A stretch of DNA of 64,000 bases, from assembly GCA_946480465.1 (NCBI GenBank), contig CAMLJY010000014.1, forward strand, positions 50,679-114,678, in the 5' to 3' direction. Both the position numbers and the translations under genes were made by a program. Each line of letters begins with the position of its first letter. Position 1 is the stretch's first letter. This DNA is from an uncultured Burkholderiales bacterium (GTDB lineage: Bacteria; Pseudomonadota; Gammaproteobacteria; Burkholderiales; Burkholderiaceae). The notes beneath the pieces were generated by a model, which did no database searches, was not told the origin of the DNA, and worked only from the letters and a program-made list of their open reading frames with translations. This document shows, piece after piece, positions 9,308 to 20,507 of this stretch.

Positions 9308-10276
9308 TTGAGATCCTCCCACGACGTCCGCCCGTCCACCCGCCGTGCGCTGCTGTGCACGTCGCTGGGGCTTGCCGGGCTGCTGGCATCGGCATCGCGT
9401 GCGGCAGAGCCCGCGCGGGCGATAGCGGTCATCTACCCCGACCTCGGCGAGCCGTTTCGCAGCGTCTTCTCCACGATCCTCGAAGGCGTCGAGGACCGGC
9501 TGCGCGGCCGCATAACCAGCTTCGCGGCCGGCAACAACGCCACGCCGGCGGAATTTGCCGACGAGATCCGCCGCAAGGACATCAAGGTGCTGATCGGCCT
9601 GGGCCGCAGCGGCATGCGCGTGGCCGCGGGCCTGGCCAACGAACTGGGTGTCATCGTCGGCTGCGTGGTCTCGGTGCAGGAGAACGAGGTCCGCGGCTTT
9701 CCCGTGTACACGCTGGCCCCCGATCCGGCGCTGCTGCTGCAGCGGCTGCGCCGGCTGATGCCCGCCATCAAGCGCGTGCACGTGATCTACGACCCGCGGC
9801 TCAATGGCTGGCTGGTCCGCCTGGCGCGCGACGCGGCCCGGGCCGAGGGCATGGAGCTGGTGGCGCACGAAGCCGTCGACCAATCCGCCGCGCTGCGCCT
9901 GTATGCCCAGGTGCTGTCGACGGCCGATCCCACGCGCGATGCGCTGTGGCTGGCGCAGGACTCGACCACCGTCGACGACAACGCGGTGCTTCCGCTGGTG
10001 CTCAAGGAAGGATGGAACCGCGGACTCGCGGTCTTCTCCAGCAACGTTTCCCACGTCAAGCGCGGTGCGCTGTTCTCGCTGTACCCGGACAACCTGGAAC
10101 TCGGACGTTCGCTCGCCGGCGCGGCCCTGCGTGCACTGACGGCGCAGCGCTTGACGGCGGGCGTGCAGCCGCTGCGCGAGACGCGTGCCGCGGTCAACAC
10201 CCGCACCGCGGCACACCTGGGGCTGGACATCCAGTCCCGGCTGCCTACCTTCGACCTCGTTTTTCCGGCCCCCTGA
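9308..10276 (+). CDS. ABC_sub_bind-type periplasmic binding protein
   Basis: About 322 aa, starting with a TTG codon in this model; the true start is uncertain because no ribosome site stands out. An arginine-rich N-terminus followed by a hydrophobic stretch and ASRAAEP looks like a signal peptide. The rest resembles the ABC transporter substrate-binding family PF04392 (IAVIYPDLGEPFRSVF at the start, KRVHVIYDP in the middle, repeating beta-alpha pattern). No permease or ATPase is adjacent. It precedes a hybrid histidine kinase on the same strand and is divergent from a TonB receptor, so it probably presents a ligand to the kinase rather than to a transporter. That role is an inference. Confidence 0.8.
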   Translation: MRSSHDVRPSTRRALLCTSLGLAGLLASASRAAEPARAIAVIYPDLGEPFRSVFSTILEGVEDRLRGRITSFAAGNNATPAEFADEIRRKDIKVLIGLGRSGMRVAAGLANELGVIVGCVVSVQENEVRGFPVYTLAPDPALLLQRLRRLMPAIKRVHVIYDPRLNGWLVRLARDAARAEGMELVAHEAVDQSAALRLYAQVLSTADPTRDALWLAQDSTTVDDNAVLPLVLKEGWNRGLAVFSSNVSHVKRGALFSLYPDNLELGRSLAGAALRALTAQRLTAGVQPLRETRAAVNTRTAAHLGLDIQSRLPTFDLVFPAP

Positions 10277-10384
10277 GATGAAACTCCCCCGTCCACTTCG
10301 TTCGCGGACCCCGAGAGGCGCAGAGCCCGCCCGGAACCGGCCACGCGCCGGCTGAATCGGCCACCCTTGCAGAACGCAGACGTC

Positions 10385-12457
10385 ATGCCACCCAGCACCG
10401 ATCTCACCGAGCCCCGCCTCGCATTGCGCGACGGCACCGAGCCGGTGGCGCACGGCCGCAGCTGGCTCGCCCGCCTGACGCGCGACAGCTCGTTCCGCCG
10501 CCAGCTGAGCATCGGCGTGACCGCGGGTGTGCTGCTGCTGGCCCTCTTCATGGCCGTGGTCAGCGCCTGGCAGGGCGGTCGCCAGGTCCGCGCGACGCTG
10601 ATGGAGCACGGCGAGCGCATTGCCTCCAACCTGGCGACCAACAGCTCGCTGGCGCTGCTGTACGCCTCGGCCGACAACGCCGAGGAAGCCATCGCCTCGT
10701 CGCTGGCGTTCCCGGACGTCACCGGCATCGAGATCCGTGACGCCGGCGGACGCCTGCTGCTGGCGCTGGGCGCGGCGCGGGGCCGCGCCATCGGCGCGCC
10801 GACGCCGCCCGCCGGTGCTACTTCCGGCGCGTGGATCGATGCCGAGACCGACGACGACTGGTCCTTCGTCGCCCCGGTCTGGGCCAAGCGCGATGCCTCG
10901 CCCTTCGACGTCTCGGTGCGTCCGGAACAGCTGCTGGGCCACGTGCGCGTGCTGCAGAGCAAGGAGACGCTGCACCGCACGCAGGCCAACCTGTTCCTCG
11001 TCAACCTGGGCGTCGCCCTCGCCTTCGCGCTGATCTTCCTGATCGCCGTGCGCTACCTGGCCCTGCGCTTGACCGAACCCCTGGCCGCGCTGGCCGACGC
11101 GATGGAACGCGCCGAGCGCGGCGACACCGATGCCCGCGCGCCGGTGGACGGCCCGCGCGACATCGCGGCGATGGCGCAGACCTTCAACCGCATGATCGCG
11201 GCGCTGCAGGAACGCGAGGTGGAGCTGGAAAGCCACCGCGACCACCTGGAAGAACTGGTGCGCGACCGCACCGCCGAACTGAGCGAAGCCAAGGAGCGCG
11301 CCGAAGTCGCCAACCAGGCCAAGAGCCAGTTCCTCGCCCGCATGAGCCACGAGCTGCGCACGCCGCTGAACGCCATCCTCGGCTATGCGCAGATCCTGAA
11401 GATGGACAGCGGGCTGACACCGCGCCAGATCAACGGCCTGGACACCATCCACAACAGCGGCGAGCACCTGCTGACCCTGATCGTCGACATCCTCGACCTG
11501 TCGCGCATCGAGGCCGGCAAAGCCGAGCTGTATCCCTCCACCGTCGAGCTGCGCAGCAGCCTGCATGGCGTGGCCGACATCGTGCGGATCAAGGCCGAGC
11601 AGAAGGGCATCGGCTTCGACGTCGAGCTGGCGCCCGACCTGCCGCCCACGATCCAGGCCGACGAGAAGCGCCTGCGTCAGATCCTGATCAACCTGCTGGG
11701 CAACGCGGTGAAGTTCACCGACTCCGGCGGCGTCACGCTCTCGGTGCGCCAGGTCGCCATGCGCGAAGGCCAGGCGGTGCTGCGCTTCGAGGTGCGCGAC
11801 ACCGGCGTCGGCATCCATCCGGAGCAGGTCGAGCGCCTGTTCCAGCCCTTCGAGCAAGGTGGCGACGCCGCCAAGCGCATCGGCGGCACGGGGCTGGGCC
11901 TGGCGATCAGCCGGCAGCTGGTGCGCATGATGGGCGGCGACATCCAGGTCGACAGCCTGCCCGGCGCCGGCAGCAGCTTCTGGTTCGAGATCCCGGTCGC
12001 CGCCGACGCCGCCGCGGCCCTGCCGGCCAGCCAGGAGCCGCTGCCCGTCGGCTACCAGGGGCCGCGGCGCCGCCTGCTGGTGGTCGACGACGTGCCGGGC
12101 AACCGCACCATGCTGTCCGAGATGCTGGGAACGCTCGGCTTCGAGGTGGGCACCGCGGGTGATGGCGAATCGGCGCTGCTGCAGCTGGAGACCGGCCCCT
12201 GGGACCTGGTGCTGATGGACACCACGATGCCCGTGATGGATGGCCTGGAGGCCACGCGCCGCATCCGGCGCCATGCCGGCTGGCAGAAGCTGCCGGTGAT
12301 CGCGCTGTCTGCCAACGCATCGGAGGCCGACCGCAACCGCTGCCTCGCGGCCGGCGCCACCGCCTTCCTGTCGAAGCCGATCGACCGCGCGGCGCTGCTG
12401 AAACTGCTGGGCGAGCAGCTGGCGCTGCAGTGGCGCTGGGCACCCGGGCCGCCCTGA
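10385..12457 (+). CDS. Hybrid sensor histidine kinase (CHASE8-HAMP-HisKA-HATPase-REC)
   Basis: About 690 aa from the ATG used here; a TTG 18 bases upstream is an alternative. Order of parts: membrane segment (near residues 40-60), a periplasmic CHASE8-like sensor domain with [16 protein letters not shown], second membrane segment and HAMP, HisKA with phospho-acceptor histidine near 322 ([12 protein letters not shown]), ATPase with N-box NAVKFT, DTGVGI and [10 protein letters not shown], then a receiver domain with the phospho-acceptor aspartate near 612 ([12 protein letters not shown]) and a lysine in LSKPID. No output regulator is adjacent, so signal exit is probably through phosphorelay to an unlinked protein. 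It follows the periplasmic binding protein gene and likely reads its ligand state. Confidence 0.95.
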   Translation: MPPSTDLTEPRLALRDGTEPVAHGRSWLARLTRDSSFRRQLSIGVTAGVLLLALFMAVVSAWQGGRQVRATLMEHGERIASNLATNSSLALLYASADNAEEAIASSLAFPDVTGIEIRDAGGRLLLALGAARGRAIGAPTPPAGATSGAWIDAETDDDWSFVAPVWAKRDASPFDVSVRPEQLLGHVRVLQSKETLHRTQANLFLVNLGVALAFALIFLIAVRYLALRLTEPLAALADAMERAERGDTDARAPVDGPRDIAAMAQTFNRMIAALQEREVELESHRDHLEELVRDRTAELSEAKERAEVANQAKSQFLARMSHELRTPLNAILGYAQILKMDSGLTPRQINGLDTIHNSGEHLLTLIVDILDLSRIEAGKAELYPSTVELRSSLHGVADIVRIKAEQKGIGFDVELAPDLPPTIQADEKRLRQILINLLGNAVKFTDSGGVTLSVRQVAMREGQAVLRFEVRDTGVGIHPEQVERLFQPFEQGGDAAKRIGGTGLGLAISRQLVRMMGGDIQVDSLPGAGSSFWFEIPVAADAAAALPASQEPLPVGYQGPRRRLLVVDDVPGNRTMLSEMLGTLGFEVGTAGDGESALLQLETGPWDLVLMDTTMPVMDGLEATRRIRRHAGWQKLPVIALSANASEADRNRCLAAGATAFLSKPIDRAALLKLLGEQLALQWRWAPGPP

Positions 12458-12491
12458 GCCGCTGGAGCGATCCGGGAGCGCGGGCCGCGGC

Positions 12492-13427
12492 TCAGAGGTC
12501 GGCCAGCACGCGCAGGTGCGCGGCCACGCTGCGGCCCAGCGCACCCAGCGCATAGCCGCCCTCCAGGCAGGAGACGATGCGTCCGCCGGCGTGGCGGCCG
12601 GCCACGTCCTTGATGCGGCGCGTGATCCACTCGTAGTCCGCTTCCACCAGGCCGAGCTGGCCCAGCTCGTCCTCGCGGTGGGCATCGAAGCCGGCCGAGA
12701 CGAAGACCATCTGCGGCCTGAATTCCTCGAGGCGCGGCATCCACATCGCCTCGATGATCTCGCGCACCTCACCCCCGCGGGTGTACGGCGGGATCGGCAC
12801 GTTGACCATGTTGGTGCCCAGCGGTATCGCGCCGCTGCCGGGGTACAGCGGGTGCTGGAAGAAGCTGGCCATCAGCACCCGCTCGTCGCCGGCAATGATG
12901 TCCTCGGTGCCGTTGCCGTGGTGGACGTCGAAGTCGACGATGGCGACCCGCTTCAGGCCATGCACGTCCAGCGCATGGCGGGCGGCGACGGCCACGTTGT
13001 TGAAGAAGCAGAAGCCCATGGCCGAATCGCGAGTGGCGTGGTGGCCGGGCGGGCGAACCGCGCAGAAGGCGTTGTCGACCTCGCCGGCGATCACCGCGTC
13101 GGTGGCCGCGACGGCCGCGCCGGCGGCGCGCAGCGCGGCGCGCCAGGTGGCGGGGCTGGCCACGGTGTCCGCATCGATCGCGCGGCGCGCGCCGCTGGCC
13201 TGCACTTGCTCGAGCAGGTCCTTCAGGTTCATCACGTGGGCTGTGCTGTGGGCACGCGTCAGCGGGGCCAGATCGGCCAGCGGCGCCTCGCGGTGTTCCA
13301 GCGCCACGTCCAGGCCCGAAGCGAGCAGGCGGTCGGCGATCGCATCGAGCCGCTGCGGGCATTCCGGGTGGCCTTCCCCCATATCGTGCAAACGGCACTC
13401 GGGGTGGGTGTAGTAGGCAGTGGGCAT
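12492..13427 (-). CDS. Histone deacetylase family amidohydrolase
   Basis: A 311-aa zinc hydrolase of the class II histone deacetylase / acetylpolyamine amidohydrolase family. Visible catalytic features are RPPGHHA (tandem histidines), FDVHHGNGT (zinc-binding Asp and His), SAGFDAH (zinc Asp) and the C-terminal LEGGY with the transition-state tyrosine. Bacterial members remove acetyl groups from polyamines, acetoin-related or other small substrates, or from proteins; which applies here is not visible. It is convergent with the kinase gene and divergent from the MoxR operon, with only about 36 bp between it and the moxR start. Confidence 0.93.
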   Translation of the reverse strand: MPTAYYTHPECRLHDMGEGHPECPQRLDAIADRLLASGLDVALEHREAPLADLAPLTRAHSTAHVMNLKDLLEQVQASGARRAIDADTVASPATWRAALRAAGAAVAATDAVIAGEVDNAFCAVRPPGHHATRDSAMGFCFFNNVAVAARHALDVHGLKRVAIVDFDVHHGNGTEDIIAGDERVLMASFFQHPLYPGSGAIPLGTNMVNVPIPPYTRGGEVREIIEAMWMPRLEEFRPQMVFVSAGFDAHREDELGQLGLVEADYEWITRRIKDVAGRHAGGRIVSCLEGGYALGALGRSVAAHLRVLADL

Positions 13428-13463
13428 TCAGGGGGTCCCGGCTTTTGGGCTATGGTGCCGCGC

Positions 13464-14393
<930 letters not shown>

Positions 14394-14420
14394 AGAAGCT
14401 GCCGCAGGAACCCGCCCAAG

Positions 14421-15419
14421 GTGTTTGCCGAGCGCATTCGACGTTATCTCGAGAACCGCCTGCCGCGCAGCGCCAGCTGGACGCTGGGCCAGGGCAACAT
14501 CTACATCCTGCCGACCCGCGCCGGCTGGGCCTATGCCGTCACGCTGCTGGTGATGCTGCTGGCGTCCATCAACTACCAGCTGAACCTGGGCTACGCCCTG
14601 ACCTTCCTGCTGTGCGGCTCGGGTCTGGTGGCGATGCACCAGACCCACACCAACCTGCGCCGCCTGACGCTGCACCTGAAGGCGCCGGCCCCGGTCTTCG
14701 CCGGCGAGCGCGCGCTGCTGGAGGTGGTGCTGACCAACCCCGGGCGCGAGCGCCACGGCATCGGCGTCGGCGTGCACCGCGCCGGCCCTACCGGCATGGC
14801 CTGGGTCGACGTGCCGGCCGAAGGCAATTCCAGCGCGCGCCTGGCCTTTGTGCCACCCCGGCGCGGCCCGCATGCGATCCCGACGCTGGTGGCCGAGACC
14901 AACTTCCCCCTCGGCCTGTTCCGCGCCTGGACCGTCTGGCGCCCCGCCGGCCGGCTGCTGGCCTACCCGCGGCCGGAGCAGCCGGTCCATGGCCTGCCGC
15001 AGGACCAGCCCGCGCCCGGTGGCCAGGCCCAGGCGCTGGTGCGCTCGGGCGGCGAATTCGATGGCGTGCGCGCCTACCGCCGCGGCGACACGGTGCGACA
15101 GGTGGTCTGGAAGAAGGCGGCCAAGAGCGGCGAGCTGATCAGCCGCGACACCAGCGCCCACGCCAGCCGCGAGCTGTGGCTGGACTACCAGCTGGCCGCC
15201 TTGCCCGATCCCGAGGCCCGCCTGTCCCGCCTGGCGGCCTGGGTGCTGACGGCCGAACAGCGCGGCATCAGCTTCGGCCTGCGCCTGCCGGGCCAGGAAC
15301 TGGCCTGCGGCGAAGGCGAACTGCAGCGGCGCGCCGCGCTGGAGGCCCTGGCCCTGTGGGGGGCGCCGGCCGACGCCCCGGCCCACGCGTCGGCCGTTCA
15401 CGGCGGAGCGGGTGCATGA
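14421..15419 (+). CDS. DUF58 domain protein
   Basis: A 332-aa protein from a GTG start. Two membrane segments lie near the N-terminus (roughly residues 35-75), followed by a beta-rich domain and the DUF58 signature around GGEFDGVRAYRRGD and VWKKAAKSGEL. DUF58 proteins have a von Willebrand A-like fold and pair with MoxR ATPases; the precise function is unknown in general. It ends in a 4-bp overlap (ATGA) with the transglutaminase gene, indicating coupled translation. Confidence 0.92.
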   Translation: MFAERIRRYLENRLPRSASWTLGQGNIYILPTRAGWAYAVTLLVMLLASINYQLNLGYALTFLLCGSGLVAMHQTHTNLRRLTLHLKAPAPVFAGERALLEVVLTNPGRERHGIGVGVHRAGPTGMAWVDVPAEGNSSARLAFVPPRRGPHAIPTLVAETNFPLGLFRAWTVWRPAGRLLAYPRPEQPVHGLPQDQPAPGGQAQALVRSGGEFDGVRAYRRGDTVRQVVWKKAAKSGELISRDTSAHASRELWLDYQLAALPDPEARLSRLAAWVLTAEQRGISFGLRLPGQELACGEGELQRRAALEALALWGAPADAPAHASAVHGGAGA

Positions 15420-17506
15420 GCCGACCCGCCAGCGCAAGCGCAGCGGCCCCCGCCGCCGGCCGCGGCCTGCGCGCCGAATGGAGCCTGCTGCCCCGCGAAA
15501 CCCGCGACACGCTGTTCCAGCTCGGCGTCATCGGCTGGACCGTGGTGCCGCACCTCACCCACCTGCCGGTGTGGTGCGGGCTGATGACGGCGCTGGTGCT
15601 GATGTGGCGCGCGCACCTGGCGCAGCGCAACCTGCCGCTGCCCGGGCGCTGGCCGGTGATCGGCCTGCTCGTCGCCACGACGCTGCTGACGCTGTGGACC
15701 CAGCGCACGCTGTTCGGCAAGGAAGCCGGCGTGATGCTGCTGGTGGTGCTGATGGCCTTGAAGACGCTGGAGCTGCGCGCACGCCGTGATGCGCTGGTGG
15801 TGTTCTTCCTCGGCTTCTTCCTGGTGCTCACGCACTGCCTCTACTCGCAGTCGCTGCTGACGGCGCTGTGGATGATGGTCTCGGCCTGGGGGCTGATGAC
15901 GGCCCAGGTGCTGGCCAACATGCCCGTCGGCCGCCCGACGCTGAAGCGCGCCGGCGGCATCGCGCTGCGCTCCGCCCTGCTGGGGCTGCCGTTGATGGTC
16001 GTGCTGTTCCTGCTCTTCCCCCGCATCGGGCCGCTGTGGGGGCTGCCGCAGGACGCTCTGGGCAAGACCGGCCTGTCCGGCACGATGCGCATGGGCGGCG
16101 TGGCCGAGATCGCGAACGACGACTCCATCGCCTTCCGTGTCCGATTCGAAGGGCAGCAGGCACCGCCCGACCACCAGCTGTATTTCCGCGGCCCGGTGCT
16201 GTCCCGTTTCGATGGCTTCGAATGGCGGCAGTCCAGTGCCGTGCGCCGCGGTCCGCCAGCACGCGCGATGGACCTGCGGACCACGGGTGAAAGCCTGGGC
16301 TATGAACTGCTCGTCGAGCCCTTGCGCCTGCCCCTGCTGCCGCTGCTGGAGGCCACGCCGGATCGGCCGGACGACGCACCCCGCGCCACCGGCTGGCGGT
16401 TCACGCCGACGAGCGACCTGCAGTGGCAGGCCGACCGCCTGATCGCCGAGCGCATTCGCGTCCAGGCCCGGGCCTGGACACGGCATGCCCTGCAACCCGC
16501 GGCCCAGCTGCCGGACCATGCCGAGCAAACCGCCCTGCCCCCGGCCGGCAACCCGCGTGCGCTGGCATGGGCAAGTTCGCTGCGCGCACGGCCCGATCTG
16601 GCGGACGCCGACGCCTCCGCGCTGGCGCTGGCCCTGCTCGCGCACATCCGCAACGACGGTTTCAGCTACACGCTGGCACCGGGCGAGTACGGCCGCGATG
16701 CGGTCGACGAGTTCTGGTTCGACCGCAAGCTGGGCTTCTGCGAACACTTCGCCGCCAGCTTCGTCGTGATGATGCGCGCGATGGGCGTGCCGGCCCGGGT
16801 GGTCACCGGCTACCAGGGCGCGGAGCCGGCGGACGCCGACGGCTGGATGGTCGTGCGCCAGAGCAACGCCCACGCCTGGGCGGAGTTCTGGCAGGCGGGC
16901 GTCGGCTGGCGCCGGGTGGACCCGACCGCGGCGGTGGCGCCCTGGCGCGTGAACAACAGCCGCCCGCTGGCGCCACGGCCCGGCTTCATGGCCGGCGCGC
17001 TCGGCACGGTCAGTCCCGCGCTGGCCGAGCAGCTGCGGCGGGCCTGGGAACTGATCGACAACCGCTGGAACCAGTGGGTGATGAGCTATTCGCGTACCCA
17101 GCAGTTCGACCTGCTGCGCGCCCTGGGCGTCGGCACGCCGAGCTGGGAAGACCTGGGCGTGCTGCTGGTCGGCCTGATCAGCGCGGTGGCGCTGGCCGGT
17201 GCCGGCTGGGCCTGGTGGGACCGCCATCGCCAGGACCCCTGGCTGCGGTTGCATGCCGGCGTTTGCGAGGCTTTGCGCAGCCTGGGCCTGGACGCCCGGC
17301 CGCACCACCCGCCGCGCACGCTGGCCGCCCAGCTGCTTGCCCGCTACGGCGACGCGGCCCGGGCTGCCGCGGCCGCACTGGAGGCGCTGGACCAGCTGCG
17401 CTACGGCCCGGCCAACCGGCGCCTGCCCGCCGCCGGCTGGCTGCGCCGTTTCAAGCGTGACGTGGCCCGGTTGCGCCACCGGCCGGCGCTGGCGCAGCCG
17501 GGATAA
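15416..17506 (+). CDS. TgpA-like membrane transglutaminase (DUF3488-TGase-DUF4129)
   Basis: A 696-aa inner-membrane protein. The N-terminal third holds several hydrophobic helices (DUF3488 region). A periplasmic transglutaminase-like domain follows with Cys442 in GFCEHFA, His486 in NAHAWAEF and Asp502 in RVDPTA as the catalytic triad. A further membrane helix (LVGLISAVALAGAG) and a C-terminal DUF4129-type cytoplasmic tail complete it. The Pseudomonas aeruginosa protein TgpA of this family is essential in that species; the natural substrate is not known. It is the third gene of the MoxR operon and overlaps the DUF58 gene. Confidence 0.93.
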   Translation: MSRPASASAAAPAAGRGLRAEWSLLPRETRDTLFQLGVIGWTVVPHLTHLPVWCGLMTALVLMWRAHLAQRNLPLPGRWPVIGLLVATTLLTLWTQRTLFGKEAGVMLLVVLMALKTLELRARRDALVVFFLGFFLVLTHCLYSQSLLTALWMMVSAWGLMTAQVLANMPVGRPTLKRAGGIALRSALLGLPLMVVLFLLFPRIGPLWGLPQDALGKTGLSGTMRMGGVAEIANDDSIAFRVRFEGQQAPPDHQLYFRGPVLSRFDGFEWRQSSAVRRGPPARAMDLRTTGESLGYELLVEPLRLPLLPLLEATPDRPDDAPRATGWRFTPTSDLQWQADRLIAERIRVQARAWTRHALQPAAQLPDHAEQTALPPAGNPRALAWASSLRARPDLADADASALALALLAHIRNDGFSYTLAPGEYGRDAVDEFWFDRKLGFCEHFAASFVVMMRAMGVPARVVTGYQGAEPADADGWMVVRQSNAHAWAEFWQAGVGWRRVDPTAAVAPWRVNNSRPLAPRPGFMAGALGTVSPALAEQLRRAWELIDNRWNQWVMSYSRTQQFDLLRALGVGTPSWEDLGVLLVGLISAVALAGAGWAWWDRHRQDPWLRLHAGVCEALRSLGLDARPHHPPRTLAAQLLARYGDAARAAAAALEALDQLRYGPANRRLPAAGWLRRFKRDVARLRHRPALAQPG

Positions 17507-17513
17507 TTCGCAA

Positions 17514-18647
17514 ATGACGTTGACTCTTTTCCGCGCGTGCCGCTCGCGCCGCGCCGCGCTGGCGCTGCTGCTGGGCGCCGCCCTCGCCTTCCCGCTGCAC
17601 GCCAAGCCGCCGAAGAAGGCGCGCACCAAGCCCGCGGCCGTGCACCGCGATGCCGCCCCCGACATCGTCACCTACGGCCGGCGCGAGGACGTGCAGCGCT
17701 TCGCCGCCGAAACCTCGACCGATCTGGGGCTGGACCGCGACTGGGTCGAATCGGTGCTGGCCCAGGCGCGCTACCTGCCCGTGGTGGCACGCCTCGTGAT
17801 GCCGCCGCCGGCGGGCAGCGCCAAGAACTGGGCGGCCTACCGCGGCCGCTTCGTCGAGCCCGAGCGCATGCGCGCCGGCGCCAGGTTCTGGCGCACCCAT
17901 CAGCACGCACTGGACGCGGCCCATGCGCGTTATGGGGTACCACCTGAAGTGATCGTCGGCATCATCGGGGTCGAGACCTACTACGGCCGGCTCACCGGCG
18001 GGTTCCGGGTGCTCGACGCGCTGGCGACGCTGTCCTTCGACTTTCCCGCCGGCCGCAAGGACCGCAGTGCCTACTTCCGCAGCGAGCTGCAGCAGTTCCT
18101 GCTGCTGGCGGATGCCGAGGGCTTCGCGCCCGCCAGCGTGAAGGGCTCGTTCGCCGGGGCCATCGGCCTCGGGCAGTTCATGCCCGGCAGCATCCTGCGC
18201 TTCTCGGTCGACGGCGACGGCGACGGCCACGTCGACATGGCCGGCAACGCCACGGACGTGATCTTCAGCATCGCCAACTACCTGGCCGTGCACGGCTGGC
18301 AGCCCGGCCTGCCCACGCACCACGCGGTGAAGCCACCGGTCGACGCCCGCGATCGCGCGGCCCTGCTGGCACCGGACATCCTGCCCAGCTTCAGCGCGGC
18401 GCAGATGCTGGCGCGCGGCGCCGAGCTGGACGAAGCCGGCCGGCTGCACGAGGGGCCGCTGGCGCTGGTGGAGCTGCAGAACGGCGACGCCGCCCCCAGC
18501 TTCATCGCCGGCACGCAGAACTTCTATGCCGTGACGCGCTACAACTGGTCGAGCTACTACGCGCTGGCGGTGATCGAGCTCGGCCGCGCGGTGGCGGCGC
18601 TGGTCAGGCCGACGCCGGCCGAACGAACAGCTTCTTCCCCACGCTGA
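17514..18647 (+). CDS. mltB: Lytic murein transglycosylase B
   Basis: A 377-aa periplasmic transglycosylase that cleaves the MurNAc-GlcNAc bond of peptidoglycan. A signal peptide ([16 protein letters not shown]) precedes the catalytic domain. Catalytic Glu154 lies in IIGVETYYG, and [13 protein letters not shown] is the family signature. No lipobox cysteine is seen, so this is a soluble form. It follows the transglutaminase gene by 7 bp. Its last codons overlap the convergent DUF808 gene by 44 bp, so the exact C-terminus is well constrained but unusual. Confidence 0.92.
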   Translation: MTLTLFRACRSRRAALALLLGAALAFPLHAKPPKKARTKPAAVHRDAAPDIVTYGRREDVQRFAAETSTDLGLDRDWVESVLAQARYLPVVARLVMPPPAGSAKNWAAYRGRFVEPERMRAGARFWRTHQHALDAAHARYGVPPEVIVGIIGVETYYGRLTGGFRVLDALATLSFDFPAGRKDRSAYFRSELQQFLLLADAEGFAPASVKGSFAGAIGLGQFMPGSILRFSVDGDGDGHVDMAGNATDVIFSIANYLAVHGWQPGLPTHHAVKPPVDARDRAALLAPDILPSFSAAQMLARGAELDEAGRLHEGPLALVELQNGDAAPSFIAGTQNFYAVTRYNWSSYYALAVIELGRAVAALVRPTPAERTASSPR

Positions 18648-19521
18648 CGAGCGCCAGCACGATGGCGCCGGCGACGATGCCGGCCAGGCCGCCGACCAGC
18701 GGCTCGACCAGCCAGCCCATGCCACCCGCGGCCTGGGTCCACGCGTCCACGGCATGGTGCAGCGGGCCGATGCCGTGCACCAGGATGCCGCCGCCGACGA
18801 GGAACATCGCCGCGGTGCCGGCGATGGCGAGGAACTTCATCAGGGCCGGTGCCGCCACGAGCAGCGCCGCACCGATCTTGCGCTGCAGCGCGCCCGCCTG
18901 GCGGCTGAGCCAGAGCCCGGCGTCGTCCATCTTCACGATGCCAGCCACCAGGCCGTAGACGCCCACCGTCATCAGCAGCGAGATGCCGGCCAGCACGATG
19001 GCCTTCGTGGCCAGCGGCTGGGTGGCCACGGTGCCGAGCGTGATGACGATGATCTCGGCCGACAGGATGAAGTCGGTGCGCACCGCGCCCTTGATCTTGT
19101 CCCGCTCGAAGGCGACCATGTCCGCCGCCGGATCGGCCAGCGTCTTCACCAGCTCCGCGTGGTGCGCGTCGTCTTCCGCCTGGCTGTGCAGGAACTTGTG
19201 CGCCAGCTTCTCCACGCCCTCGAAGCACAGGAACAGGCCGCCGATCATCAGCAGCGGCAGGATGGCCCAAGGCGCGAACACGCTGATGATGAGCGCCACC
19301 GGCACCAGGATGGCCTTGTTGACCAGCGAGCCGATGGCCACCTTCCACACCACCGGCAGCTCGCGTTCGGCGCGGATGCCGGCCACCTGCTGCGCATTCA
19401 GCGCCAGGTCGTCGCCCAGCACGCCGGCGGTCTTCTTGGCGGCGACCTTGGTCATGACGGCTACGTCGTCGAGCACGAGCGCGATGTCGTCGAGCAGGGC
19501 TAGCAGGCTGGCGGCGGCCAT
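18604..19521 (-). CDS. DUF808 family inner-membrane protein (YedI-like)
   Basis: A 305-aa polytopic membrane protein. The N-terminal [28 protein letters not shown] region and the following hydrophobic helices match the DUF808/YedI family, whose function is unknown. The start is supported by AAGGA before the ATG. The gene is convergent with mltB and overlaps its end. It is separated by about 90 bp from the next - strand gene. Confidence 0.9.
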   Translation of the reverse strand: MAAASLLALLDDIALVLDDVAVMTKVAAKKTAGVLGDDLALNAQQVAGIRAERELPVVWKVAIGSLVNKAILVPVALIISVFAPWAILPLLMIGGLFLCFEGVEKLAHKFLHSQAEDDAHHAELVKTLADPAADMVAFERDKIKGAVRTDFILSAEIIVITLGTVATQPLATKAIVLAGISLLMTVGVYGLVAGIVKMDDAGLWLSRQAGALQRKIGAALLVAAPALMKFLAIAGTAAMFLVGGGILVHGIGPLHHAVDAWTQAAGGMGWLVEPLVGGLAGIVAGAIVLALVSVGKKLFVRPASA

Positions 19522-19613
19522 GGTGGGTCCTTCCTGGGGTACGCGGTTGAAACGGAGGGCGATGGTACGTGCGCGCGGTTTCAGGCGCGCAGCGGTCGCG
19601 CGCCCGGGCGGCT

Positions 19614-20507
19614 TCAGCCCACCGGCTCGACCGTCACCGCCACCCTCGGCGGCGTGCTGCCGCCGCCGCGGATGACGCCGCGCAGCGGCGCCACGTCGGC
19701 ATAGTCGCGGCCGAAGGCCAGCGTCACGTGGTCGGCGCCGGCGTGCATGTCGTTCGTCGGGTCCAGGGCCACCCAGCCGTTCAGCGGGCACCACACCGCC
19801 ACCCAGGCATGCGAGGCGTCGGCCCCCACCAGCCGCGGCTGGCCTGGTGGCGGCTGCGTCAGCAGGTAGCCGCTGACGTAGCGCGCGGCCAGCCCGCGCG
19901 AGCGCAAGGCGCCGATCATCAGGTGCGCGAAGTCCTGGCAGACGCCGCGGCCGTGCGCCAGCGCCTGCAGCGCGTCGGTCGCCACGTCGGTGCTGTTCGA
20001 CTCGTAGCGCATGCGCTCGTGCACCCGGTGCATCAGCGCCTGGGCCACTTCCAGCACGGGTTGGCCGGGCTCGAACAGGCCTTCGGCAAAGGCCTGCAGC
20101 AACGGATGCACCGGCGCGAACGCGGAGCCGAGCACGAACTCGACCGCATCGGGCTGCGTCGATCCAGCGTGATAACGCAAGGCCTGTGCGGCCTCCTGCC
20201 AGGGCGGGCTGGACGTGGCGTCCGGCTCCGGCGCGTCGAGCATGCGAACGCGGAAGCTCGACACCACGGACAGGTGCTCGTGCACCGTGGCGTGGTTGAA
20301 GCCGTGGCGCCAGTTGCCGAAGGCGTCGCGGCTTTCCTGCACCGCGGCGCGGCCGCCCTCGGGCTCGGGCGAGATCTCCAGCTGCCAGTCCAGTACCTGC
20401 TGCCGCTCGGTGTCGCGCGGGCGCAGGTGGGCGCTGTGGTGGGCCACCTCGACCGGATCGTCGTAGGCGTAGTGCGTTTCGTGGCGCACGGCGAGGACCC
20501 GGCTCAC
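19614..20507 (-). CDS. Transglutaminase-like cysteine protease domain protein
   Basis: The chosen start is a GTG overlapping the stop of the upstream gene (GTGA), giving 297 aa. An N-terminal beta domain ([21 protein letters not shown]) precedes the transglutaminase core: Cys in [12 protein letters not shown], His in ASHAWVAV, Asp in LDPTND. Proteins of this type are consistently linked to circularly permuted ATP-grasp and alpha-E proteins, a set described by Iyer, Aravind and colleagues as a predicted peptide-synthesis or modification system. Here it follows the fused ATP-grasp/alpha-E gene with translational coupling. It probably acts as a peptidase or transpeptidase; no substrate is known. 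Confidence 0.9.
   Translation of the reverse strand: MSRVLAVRHETHYAYDDPVEVAHHSAHLRPRDTERQQVLDWQLEISPEPEGGRAAVQESRDAFGNWRHGFNHATVHEHLSVVSSFRVRMLDAPEPDATSSPPWQEAAQALRYHAGSTQPDAVEFVLGSAFAPVHPLLQAFAEGLFEPGQPVLEVAQALMHRVHERMRYESNSTDVATDALQALAHGRGVCQDFAHLMIGALRSRGLAARYVSGYLLTQPPPGQPRLVGADASHAWVAVWCPLNGWVALDPTNDMHAGADHVTLAFGRDYADVAPLRGVIRGGGSTPPRVAVTVEPVG

Noticed and set aside
6826..9432. Long N-terminal extension of the second TonB receptor frame
   Set aside because: The extra 134 residues have shadow-like composition, run across the divergent gene start and lie ahead of a good signal peptide.
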